Positions 49,551 to 56,686 of a stretch of DNA of 61,789 bases are shown piece by piece. Every line of letters starts with the position of its first letter. Position 1 is the first letter of the stretch. The notes under the pieces were generated by a model. It made no database searches. It had not been told where the DNA came from and worked only from the letters and a program-made list of their open reading frames with translations. The position numbers and the translations under genes are program-made. The stretch covers positions 1 to 61,789 of the forward strand of contig CACZXF010000003.1 in assembly GCA_902785105.1 (NCBI GenBank). Reading direction: 5' to 3'. The stretch is from an uncultured Eubacteriales bacterium. Its GTDB lineage: Bacteria; Bacillota; Clostridia; Christensenellales; Aristaeellaceae.

Positions 49551-49568
49551 AGTATCAAAACAGTATCA
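49551..49568. repeat. 18-bp direct repeat, right copy
   Basis: AGTATCAAAACAGTATCA is identical to 12001-12018. It lies about 55 bases inside the guaA end, where an integrase arm-type site would be expected. Confidence 0.5.
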
Positions 49569-49583
49569 TCCGGTTGTCATACC

Positions 49584-49618
49584 CCTCGAAAAGCCCGTGT
49601 TTTCAGGCATTTTCGAGG
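49584..49618 (-). terminator. Stem-loop downstream of guaA
   Basis: CCTCGAAAAGCC and GGCATTTTCGAGG form a long stem with one bulge. It starts 8 bases after the guaA stop but lacks a clear T-run. If it belongs to the element, the insertion replaced the native guaA terminator. Confidence 0.5.
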
Positions 49619-49623
49619 ATTGT

Positions 49624-49643
49624 ACCTTATTCCCACTCAATGC
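49624..49643. other. Probable attachment site (attR) at the guaA 3' end
   Basis: The last codons and stop of guaA (Ile-Glu-Trp-Glu-stop) lie here. The 3' end of guaA is a documented integration site for integrative elements, and an integrase gene lies 1.2 kb away. A similar sequence occurs at 11883-11902. Confidence 0.5.
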
Positions 49644-51171
49644 TGGCGGGCGGCTTGGAGGTCACGTCCAGCACCACGCGGCTGGCGTGGGGCACCTCGT
49701 TGACGATGCGCTCGGAGACCCGGGCAATGAGGTCATAGGGCAGCCGCGCCCAATCCGCCGTCATGAAGTCGTCGGTGGTGACGGCGCGCAGGGCGATGGT
49801 GTAATCATACGTGCGCTCGTCGCCCATCACGCCCACGGAATGGACGCCGGTCAGCACCGTGAAGTACTGATTGACCTGCCCGGTGAGGCCGGCTCTGGCG
49901 ATCTCCTCCCGGAAGATGGCGTCGCTCTCCCGGACGATGTCGGCCTTTTCCGCCGTCACCTCGCCGATGATGCGTATGGCCAGGCCGGGGCCGGGGAAGG
50001 GCTGACGCCAGACCAGATCATGAGGCAGGCCAAGCGCCTCGCCCAGGGCGCGCACCTCGTCCTTGAACAGCATCCGCAGCGGCTCGATGAGCTCGGTGAA
50101 GCCCAGCTCCTTCGGCAGGCCGCCCACGTTGTGGTGGCTCTTGATCACCGCGGTGCTGGTGCCCTGACCGCTCTCGATGACGTCCGGGTAGATGGTGCCC
50201 TGGGCGAAGTAGTCCAATTTGCCCAGGTCCTTTGCGGTGTCCTTGAAAACCTCGATGAAGTCCCGCCCGATGATCTTGCGCTTCTGCTCGGGTTCGATGA
50301 CGCCCCTGAGGTCATTGAAAAACCGTCCGGCGGCGTCCACGCGGACGAACCGCACTGGGAACAGCTCGCTGAACACGCGGCAAACCTGCTTGCTCTCGCC
50401 CTTGCGCAGCAGGCCGTGATCGACAAACACGCAGGTCAGCCGGCTACCGATGGCCCGGTGGATCAGCGCCGCCGCCACGGAGGAATCCACGCCACCGGAC
50501 AGCGCCAGCAGCACCGTGCCGTTGTCGCCGACGATCTCCCGTATCTGCCGGATGGCCGTTTCGGCATAGGCGTCCATCGTCCAGTCGCCGGCGCAGCCGC
50601 ATATGCGCAGCACAAAGTTCTCGATGATTTGCCGGCCCTCGTCGGAGTGGGTCACCTCGGGATGGAACTGCACCCCGTAGACGCGCCGCTCCTCGCAGGC
50701 CATGGCGGCGACGGGGCAGTTGTCCGTCTCCGCGATGACCTGGAAGCCGGGCGGGCAGGCGCGGACCTGCCAGGTGTGGCTCATCCAGCAGGCGGATTCA
50801 GGGGACAGGCCCTCCAGCAGGCCGTCGCGGGCCTTCATGTGAACGGTCACTCGCCCGTATTCCCGCTCCGCCGCCCGCTCCACGCTGCCGCCCAGCAGCG
50901 CGGCGGTCAACTGCATACCGTAGCAGATGCCCAACACCGGCACGCCGAGGGTGTAGACGGCCGGGTCACAGCGGGGCGCGTCCGGGTCGGTGACGCTGGC
51001 GGGTCCGCCCGAAAGTATGATGCCCCTCGGCTGACGGGCCTGTATGTCCTCCGCGGAGACGCTCCACGGCACGACCTCCGAATAGACGTGACATTCCCGC
51101 ACCCGCCGGGCGATCAACTGAGTATACTGCCCGCCAAAGTCCAGTATGAGAATCTTCTGCTGATTTGCCAT
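49627..51171 (-). CDS. guaA: GMP synthase (glutamine-hydrolysing)
   Basis: This 514-residue enzyme converts XMP to GMP using glutamine and ATP. The N-terminal glutaminase (class I GATase) shows the nucleophile Cys in VLGICYGMQ and the His-Glu of [10 protein letters not shown]. The synthase domain has the P-loop [12 protein letters not shown], and the C-terminus is the usual PGPGLAIRI...PPASIEWE. The start at 51171 follows GAGGAG; an upstream frame to 51234 has no ribosome site. Full length and all motifs are intact, so the element inserted at its 3' end preserved the gene. No purine riboswitch was seen in 51172-51454. Confidence 0.98.
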   Translation of the reverse strand: MANQQKILILDFGGQYTQLIARRVRECHVYSEVVPWSVSAEDIQARQPRGIILSGGPASVTDPDAPRCDPAVYTLGVPVLGICYGMQLTAALLGGSVERAAEREYGRVTVHMKARDGLLEGLSPESACWMSHTWQVRACPPGFQVIAETDNCPVAAMACEERRVYGVQFHPEVTHSDEGRQIIENFVLRICGCAGDWTMDAYAETAIRQIREIVGDNGTVLLALSGGVDSSVAAALIHRAIGSRLTCVFVDHGLLRKGESKQVCRVFSELFPVRFVRVDAAGRFFNDLRGVIEPEQKRKIIGRDFIEVFKDTAKDLGKLDYFAQGTIYPDVIESGQGTSTAVIKSHHNVGGLPKELGFTELIEPLRMLFKDEVRALGEALGLPHDLVWRQPFPGPGLAIRIIGEVTAEKADIVRESDAIFREEIARAGLTGQVNQYFTVLTGVHSVGVMGDERTYDYTIALRAVTTDDFMTADWARLPYDLIARVSERIVNEVPHASRVVLDVTSKPPASIEWE

Positions 51172-51454
51172 ATGCACGCTCCTCGCTATTCTACCGTCTA
51201 CCCGATCTGAAGCATCCATGCCTGACCGAGACATCCTCGCCTGTACAATTTATGATATTTGTATCACGATAAACAGGGATGTGTCTGGGAGACGTATCTC
51301 CCCTACAAATTCCAATTTGTCAGTGTCAACCGACCAATTGCCATTCTCCTTCTATTTTCGCACAAAATCAAGCCGAAATCAAGCTAAAAGCCAGAGTAAT
51401 AATAATCAAATCACTTGTGGTTTTTTCCCGTTCCTTTCGGCATTTTCACGCGAC

Positions 51455-52213
51455 CTAAAGCGCTATCTCCTCCAAAACTCTGGGCACCCTGCACGTCATC
51501 TGATATTTTGCATCAAGGTAATCGGCAAACGCTTCCGGATCGCCTGGATTGTCCGCGAACATGTCCCAATGGCCGGGGATGACGAGGCGGGGCCTGAGGG
51601 CTCCGGCCAGGTCCGCGGCCTCCTGGAAGGTCATGTTGCCGATACAGTTTCTTCTGTAGCGCGCGCCATCCCTGCCGTTGATGGGAAGCAGGGCCGCGTC
51701 TATGGGTCCAAAAGCTTGCAGCGTCGGAAGCATACCCTCATAGCGCAGGGTGTCCCCCGCGTGATAGAGGCGAACACCGGAACCTTCTATAATATATTGC
51801 AGGCACGGGCAGCGCCCCTGCTCATCCTTCTCCAGAAACTCATGGGCGGCGGGAATGGCGTGAATGGTCACATTTCCGAGGGTCACATGCTCCCCCGCGT
51901 CGATGGGTATCTGACGCGCCGGGGCAATGCCGTCCTCCGTCACGGTATGGACGTGCGCGGCAGGAAACACAAAGCTGGCGTTGGGACAGGTCTTGGCCCA
52001 GATTCTCCAGGCCCCGTGGTCGATGTGGTCCACATGATCGTGGGTGCCGATGATGAAATCCACATCGCTGATCTTTTCCGGTGGGATCGGCACGGGGGTC
52101 TGCCTGTCAAGGATGTCGGAAGCAAAATAGTCGATAAGAAGGGCAACGCCGCCAATTCTGACCATCAATCCCATCTGGCCCAGCCAGGTTATCGTGGCTT
52201 TTTCATTCTTCAT
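51455..52213 (-). CDS. Metallo-beta-lactamase-fold hydrolase (UlaG-like)
   Basis: The 252-residue protein has the metal-binding motif THDHVDH (about 57-63), a later AGD in LYHAGDT, and IPGHW near the end. This matches the L-ascorbate-6-phosphate lactonase (UlaG) group, which opens lactone rings on phosphorylated sugars. No other ascorbate genes are near, so the substrate is open. It has about 220 bases of AT-rich sequence between its end and guaA, including a copy of a short repeat (ACAAATTCCAATTT) also seen near 6390. Confidence 0.85.
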   Translation of the reverse strand: MKNEKATITWLGQMGLMVRIGGVALLIDYFASDILDRQTPVPIPPEKISDVDFIIGTHDHVDHIDHGAWRIWAKTCPNASFVFPAAHVHTVTEDGIAPARQIPIDAGEHVTLGNVTIHAIPAAHEFLEKDEQGRCPCLQYIIEGSGVRLYHAGDTLRYEGMLPTLQAFGPIDAALLPINGRDGARYRRNCIGNMTFQEAADLAGALRPRLVIPGHWDMFADNPGDPEAFADYLDAKYQMTCRVPRVLEEIAL

Positions 52214-52429
52214 TGTCTCTCTCCCTTTCGCCTGTCTCCTCTTTTTCCATATCTTTCAGGCAACTCTCCGGCTGTCCATTACTCTAAGCTATTGTAACAC
52301 AAAACCGGGAAACTGGCAATTCTGCGGCGCTTATTTCATCCCTGTTTGTGTCGGCATGTGGATCAGTATGAGTGGCAAGAATTCTGAACGTGCGCAGCAA
52401 CGTTCGAGACATTTTTACAGCGAAGGATA

Positions 52430-52482
52430 AAACAAAAAAGCCCCATTTATCAGCAACATAATACAATGTACTGATAAATGGG
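52430..52482 (-). terminator. Terminator of the sugar ABC operon
   Basis: CCCATTTATCAG (52442-52453) pairs with CTGATAAATGGG (52471-52482), and on the minus strand the stem is followed by TTTTTTGTTTT. It lies 15 bases after the permease stop. Confidence 0.85.
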
Positions 52483-52496
52483 AAAATACCATTTAT

Positions 52497-53477
52497 TTAC
52501 TTTTTCCTGGCGTTCTTCCGCATATCCAGCACGACGGAGCCAATGATGATGCAGCCCTTGACGATGTTGGTCATGTTGTCATCGACCTTCAGCATGACGA
52601 GGCCGTTGTTGACGACGCCGAGGATGAGGATGCCCGCCAGCACGCCGGAGACGCGGCAGATGCCGCCGGTGTGGGAGGTACCGCCGATGGTAGCGGCGGC
52701 GACGGCGTCCAGCTCGTAGCTCAAGCCGGTATTGGCCGGGTCAGCGGAACCGGCGCGGCCCGCCAGCAGGATGGCGCCCACCGCGGCGCAGAAGGAGGAC
52801 CAGGCGTAGATGCCGACCAGGGTCTTCTCGACGTTAATGCCGGCCACGCGGGCGGCCTGATCATTGCCGCCGACGGCAAACACGTTCTTGCCGAAGCGGG
52901 TCTGCGTCAGCAGGAACGCCGCCAATGCGTACATGATGATGAACACGATGATGATGACCGGGAAGCCGCCGATCTTGCCGTGGCCCAGGAAGCGATAGGC
53001 CTCAGAGAGCTTGGAAACGGGGCGGTCGGTGTAGATCTTCGCGCAGGCGCGGCAGATGAGCTGGGCGCCCAGGGTGGCGATGAAGGGGGGGATCTTGGTG
53101 TAGGCAATCAAAGCGCCATAGGCCGCGCCGATGAGCGCGCCGAACACCAGCGCCACGATGATGACCAGCGGCGCGGGCAGGGGGCCGAAGCTCAGCAGGC
53201 GGTTGGCGTAATCGGCATTCTGCACCAGGGAGGCGGAGACTACGGCCACCAGCGCGGCGGACGCGCCGACGGTCAGGTCGATGCCGCGGGAGCAGATGGC
53301 GAACATCATGCCGAAGGCCATGATGCCGCGCACAGCCTCGCCCTGGATCAGCGTGATCATGTTATTGAAGGACAGGAACTTCGGCTGTGCGATGCTGACC
53401 AGAGCGATCAGACCAATCAGTACCAGCCAGATCGAGTTCTGGCTAAGGAACTTCTTTTTGTCGAAAGTTTTCTGCAT
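52497..53477 (-). CDS. Sugar ABC transporter permease (RbsC/MglC family)
   Basis: The 326-residue protein has about nine to ten hydrophobic segments of the BPD_transp_2 type, with the family patterns RGIDLTVGA, IATLG, and AATIGGTSHTGG ending in a GVVNNGLVML segment. It forms the membrane channel for the sugar importer whose ATPase and binding protein lie just upstream. It begins 4 bases after the ATPase stop. Length and order match ribose/galactose-type systems. Confidence 0.93.
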   Translation of the reverse strand: MQKTFDKKKFLSQNSIWLVLIGLIALVSIAQPKFLSFNNMITLIQGEAVRGIMAFGMMFAICSRGIDLTVGASAALVAVVSASLVQNADYANRLLSFGPLPAPLVIIVALVFGALIGAAYGALIAYTKIPPFIATLGAQLICRACAKIYTDRPVSKLSEAYRFLGHGKIGGFPVIIIVFIIMYALAAFLLTQTRFGKNVFAVGGNDQAARVAGINVEKTLVGIYAWSSFCAAVGAILLAGRAGSADPANTGLSYELDAVAAATIGGTSHTGGICRVSGVLAGILILGVVNNGLVMLKVDDNMTNIVKGCIIIGSVVLDMRKNARKK

Positions 53478-53481
53478 GATG

Positions 53482-54996
53482 TTAACCTTCTTTCTTCGAC
53501 GGGTCGTAGGGAGTATCGCTGGTGGCGTATTCGAGGATCAGCTCGGAGGAGAAGTCCTTGCGGTCCACGATGGCGGTCATGATGCCCTCGTGCATGACGA
53601 TGATGCGGTCGGACATGCCCATGACCTCGGGCATTTCGCTGGAGATCAGTATGATGGCCTTGCCCTCGCCCGCCAGGCGGGTGATGAGGGAGTGGATTTC
53701 CGCCTTCGCGCCGACGTCGATGCCGCGGGTGGGCTCGTCGACGATGAGGATATCGGGATTGGTCAGCAGCCAGCGGCCGACCAGCACCTTCTGCTGATTG
53801 CCGCCGGACAGGTTCTGGATGGGCGTCTCAATGTTCGGCGTCTTGATGTTCAGCTTGTCCACATAGTCCGTGGTATCGGTGCGCATCTTGCCGTGGTTCA
53901 GCGGGAAGCCGTATTCCTTCATGTTGGCGATGGCGGTGTTGTCCGTGATGCTCAGCAGGCCCAGTATGCCCTGGCCGCGGCGGTCCTCGGTCAACAGCGC
54001 GATGCCGTTGGCGATGGCGTCCTCGGGGGACTTGATGTTCAGTTCCTTGCCGTCTTTATAGATCTTGCCGCCCGTGCGTGTGCGCAGGCCGAAGATGGCT
54101 TCGGCGGTCTCCGTGCGGCCCGCGCCGACCAGACCGGCCATGCCCAGTATCTCGCCCTTGTGGAGCTCGAAGCTGACGTTCTTCACGGCCTTGCCGGCGG
54201 AGAGGTTTTCGACTTTCAAAACGGTCTCGCCGATGGGACATTCGATCTTCGGGAACATCTCGGTGACCTCGCGGCCCACCATCAGGGTGATGAGCTTGTC
54301 GACGGTCAGGTTCTTCGCCTCGTCGGTGGCGACGTATTCGCCATCGCGGAAGACGGTGATGTCGTCGGAGATTCGGAAGATCTCGTCCATCTTGTGGGAG
54401 ATGTAGATGACGGCCACGTTGCGGGCCTTCAGGTCCTCGATGATCTTGAACAGATGCTCGACCTCGGTCTCCGTAAGAGACGAAGTAGGCTCGTCCATGA
54501 TGATGATCTTGCTGTCGTAGGAGACGGCCTTGGCGATCTCGACCATCTGCATCTTGGCGACGGTCAGATTGCCCATCTTTTCATCCGGGTTGACGTCCAG
54601 GCCCAGCTTTTCAAACAGCTTGTAGCTGTCCTCGCGCATCTTCTTGTGGTCCACCCGGAAGAAGCTCTTGGTGGGCACGCGGCCCAGCCACAGATTCTCC
54701 GCCACGGACCTCTCGGGTACCGGCGAGAGCTCCTGATGGATCATGGAGATGCCGGAGTTCAGCGCCTCCTGAGTGGTCTTGAAGTTGACTTCCTTGCCGT
54801 CGAATATGATGCGGCCCGACGTCGGCGGATGGATGCCGATCAGGCACTTCATCAGGGTCGATTTGCCCGCGCCGTTTTCCCCCATCAGCGTGTGCACCTT
54901 GCCCGGCCTGACCTTGAGCTGCACGCCCTTCAGAGCGCGGACGCCCGGGAATTCCTTCACGATGTCTATCATTTCAAGGATGTATTCCTGGCTCAC
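53482..54996 (-). CDS. Sugar ABC transporter ATPase, two nucleotide-binding domains (MglA/RbsA family)
   Basis: The 504-residue protein has two ATPase halves. The first has Walker A GENGAGKST, a Q-loop and IIMDEPTSSL. The second has the usual degenerate P-loop (GLVGAGRTE), the signature LSGGNQQK and LIVDEPTRGIDV. This is standard for carbohydrate uptake type 2 (CUT2) importers. A GTG start at 54996 follows AAGGGGTGAA. It would energise import of a monosaccharide such as galactose, a methyl-galactoside or ribose. Confidence 0.95.
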   Translation of the reverse strand: MSQEYILEMIDIVKEFPGVRALKGVQLKVRPGKVHTLMGENGAGKSTLMKCLIGIHPPTSGRIIFDGKEVNFKTTQEALNSGISMIHQELSPVPERSVAENLWLGRVPTKSFFRVDHKKMREDSYKLFEKLGLDVNPDEKMGNLTVAKMQMVEIAKAVSYDSKIIIMDEPTSSLTETEVEHLFKIIEDLKARNVAVIYISHKMDEIFRISDDITVFRDGEYVATDEAKNLTVDKLITLMVGREVTEMFPKIECPIGETVLKVENLSAGKAVKNVSFELHKGEILGMAGLVGAGRTETAEAIFGLRTRTGGKIYKDGKELNIKSPEDAIANGIALLTEDRRGQGILGLLSITDNTAIANMKEYGFPLNHGKMRTDTTDYVDKLNIKTPNIETPIQNLSGGNQQKVLVGRWLLTNPDILIVDEPTRGIDVGAKAEIHSLITRLAGEGKAIILISSEMPEVMGMSDRIIVMHEGIMTAIVDRKDFSSELILEYATSDTPYDPSKKEG

Positions 54997-55053
54997 CGTT
55001 GCTTCACCCCTTTGTTTGTCAGTGGCAGCGGCGCGGTTCCTGGTTCATGTGCA

Positions 55054-55130
55054 AATTGACAATTGAAAATTGAAAATCACCTGGGATTGCGTGCCGTTCA
55101 TCTTCAATTTTCCATTTTCAATTGTCAATT
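55054..55130. repeat. Palindromic repeat between binding-protein and ATPase genes
   Basis: Arms of 24 bp (55054-55077, 55107-55130) read AATTGACAATTGAAAATTG and its inverse, with one or two mismatches and a 29-base loop. It is an AT-rich dispersed palindrome like that at 4309-4380, here inside an operon. Confidence 0.65.
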
Positions 55131-55168
55131 CATCCCGCCGTGGGAACCGCCGCTGCTTTTTTAAGAAG

Positions 55169-55196
55169 GAAAGGGGCACTTTGACATGCCCCTTTC
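55169..55196 (-). promoter_or_regulatory. Hairpin after the sugar-binding-protein gene
   Basis: GAAAGGGGCA / TGCCCCTTTC is a perfect 10-bp stem with an 8-base loop, 19 bases after the binding-protein stop, followed on the minus strand by CTTCTTAAAAAA. It probably acts as a partial terminator or 3' stabiliser, giving more binding protein than ATPase and permease. Confidence 0.65.
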
Positions 55197-55215
55197 TGTG
55201 TTATGCGGCGATGGA

Positions 55216-56187
55216 TTACTTGTTCTCGTAGTCAGCCACGTTCTCGGGATAGACAGGCTCGAAGGGAACCCACACGATGTAGGGATTCTCGGAGTCGACC
55301 TCGAAGGTGGTGCCGTCGTTGAAGGCCTTGCCCTCAACCATGTTGGCGGCGGCCATCAGAGCGCCCTTGCCCTGGCCCTTGGGGTCCTGGAAAACGGTCA
55401 TGGCGAGCTCGCCTTCCTTGACAGCCTCAACGCCGTCCACGGTGGCGTCGATGCCGACGATCGGCACAGCCTTGGGGTCCAGGCCGGCGTCCTTCAGAGC
55501 CTCGATGGCGCCCAGAGCCATGGCGTCGTTGTTGGCGATGATGCAGTCATACTCGGTGGTGCCCACCAGGGGAGCGATCATGTCCATGGCGGTGGCGCGG
55601 TCGTAATCAGCGACCAGGGGAGCCGCGGCCTCGGAGATGGTCAGGCCGCCGTCCTGCATGTGCTGCAGCACGGAAGCGGTGCGCTGGGTGGTGTGGACCA
55701 GGCCCAAGGTGCCGGAGAGCAGGATGTACTTGACATCGGTCTGGCCCTTCTCATTGAAGTACTTGGCCAGGAAGTCGCCCTGGTAGCCGCCGGACTGCAT
55801 CTCGTTGGAGCCAACGTAGGCCACGTTGTCGCCCAGGATGGAGGTGTCGGCGGGGCAGCGGTTGACGAATACGACCTTCATGTCGCCAGCGGCCTCGATG
55901 CACTCGGCAGCGGTCTCGGTGTCAACCAGGTTGATGATGACGGCGTCCTCGCCGGCGTTCTTGGCGGCTTCGATGAACTGCAGGACCTTGGCGGAGTCGT
56001 TCTGGGCGTCCTGGGCAGACAGCTCGATGCCCAGCTCGGTGGCGGCGTCGGAGGCGGCGCGCTCCAGCGTGCTCAGGAACTCGTCACGGGAGGACATGAT
56101 GATCGTCATCTTGTAGCCCTCGGCCAGGCAGGCCACGGAGGACAGCACCATTGCTACGACCAGCAGACACATCAGGATCTTCTTCAT
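55216..56187 (-). CDS. Sugar ABC transporter substrate-binding protein (CUT2 type)
   Basis: The 323-residue precursor starts at ATG 56187 behind AAAGGGGAAA with a signal peptide (MKKILMCLLVVAMVLSSVACLAEG). It is a periplasmic-binding-protein type 4 fold, with IIMSSRDEFLSTLERAA, AVIINLVDTETAAECIEAA, FVNRCPAD and IVGIDATVDGVEAV. The Cys in VACLAE could be a lipoprotein cysteine, though the lipobox is not perfect. It captures a monosaccharide for the transporter encoded downstream. Nearby catabolic genes suggest the sugar or polyol is oxidised by the dehydrogenase at the window edge. Confidence 0.93.
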   Translation of the reverse strand: MKKILMCLLVVAMVLSSVACLAEGYKMTIIMSSRDEFLSTLERAASDAATELGIELSAQDAQNDSAKVLQFIEAAKNAGEDAVIINLVDTETAAECIEAAGDMKVVFVNRCPADTSILGDNVAYVGSNEMQSGGYQGDFLAKYFNEKGQTDVKYILLSGTLGLVHTTQRTASVLQHMQDGGLTISEAAAPLVADYDRATAMDMIAPLVGTTEYDCIIANNDAMALGAIEALKDAGLDPKAVPIVGIDATVDGVEAVKEGELAMTVFQDPKGQGKGALMAAANMVEGKAFNDGTTFEVDSENPYIVWVPFEPVYPENVADYENK

Positions 56188-56323
56188 TGTTGTTTCCCCT
56201 TTCTTTTTGTGAGATATGCCCGGGCGCGCCCCGCGCCCTTCATCCGCCGCTTTCCGCGGCGGCAATGAACCCAATCGTCCGCGATGTGTCAATTTCTAAC
56301 ATAGAATTTCGCGGAATTTAATT

Positions 56324-56333
56324 ATGTATACAT
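56324..56333. promoter_or_regulatory. Possible operator ATGTATACAT
   Basis: A perfect 10-bp palindrome lies 137 bases upstream of the sugar-binding-protein start. The 499-base gap 56188-56686 between the divergent transporter and regulator genes is AT-rich and must hold both promoters. I could not place a confident -35/-10 pair in it. Confidence 0.3.
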
Positions 56334-56686
56334 GATAACACAATCATAAGCCTGATTTATACGCGATGTGTGACCAATCATACCCCCTTTAATACATTTT
56401 TACCTTACGGGCAAAGATGTTTCGTCTTCTAAAACGTTTAACATGCCAAAATTCATATATTATCAATCAAATAACATGTATTTTTTGGCTTTGTGAAATG
56501 CCATAATATATTATGAAGCAAAGCAATATAACCTGATTTTGCCAGCCCCGGAATTGTCACCCAAAATCACCGGTTCATCGAGCCTTCCGGACCGCTTTTC
56601 CCGATGTTAAGATATATATATTTTTGCCCCCGCGGCCATAATATAGCAGCTTCCCTCTCCACCCCCTTCCGAAAGGAGCGTCAGCC

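Noticed and set aside
51172-51454. Purine riboswitch upstream of guaA
   Set aside because: The leader does not show the conserved TATA-flanked three-way junction pattern with its loop-loop sequences.
53281-55059. Long plus-strand frame opposite the sugar ATPase
   Set aside because: Shadow of a well-recognised two-domain ABC ATPase on the minus strand.
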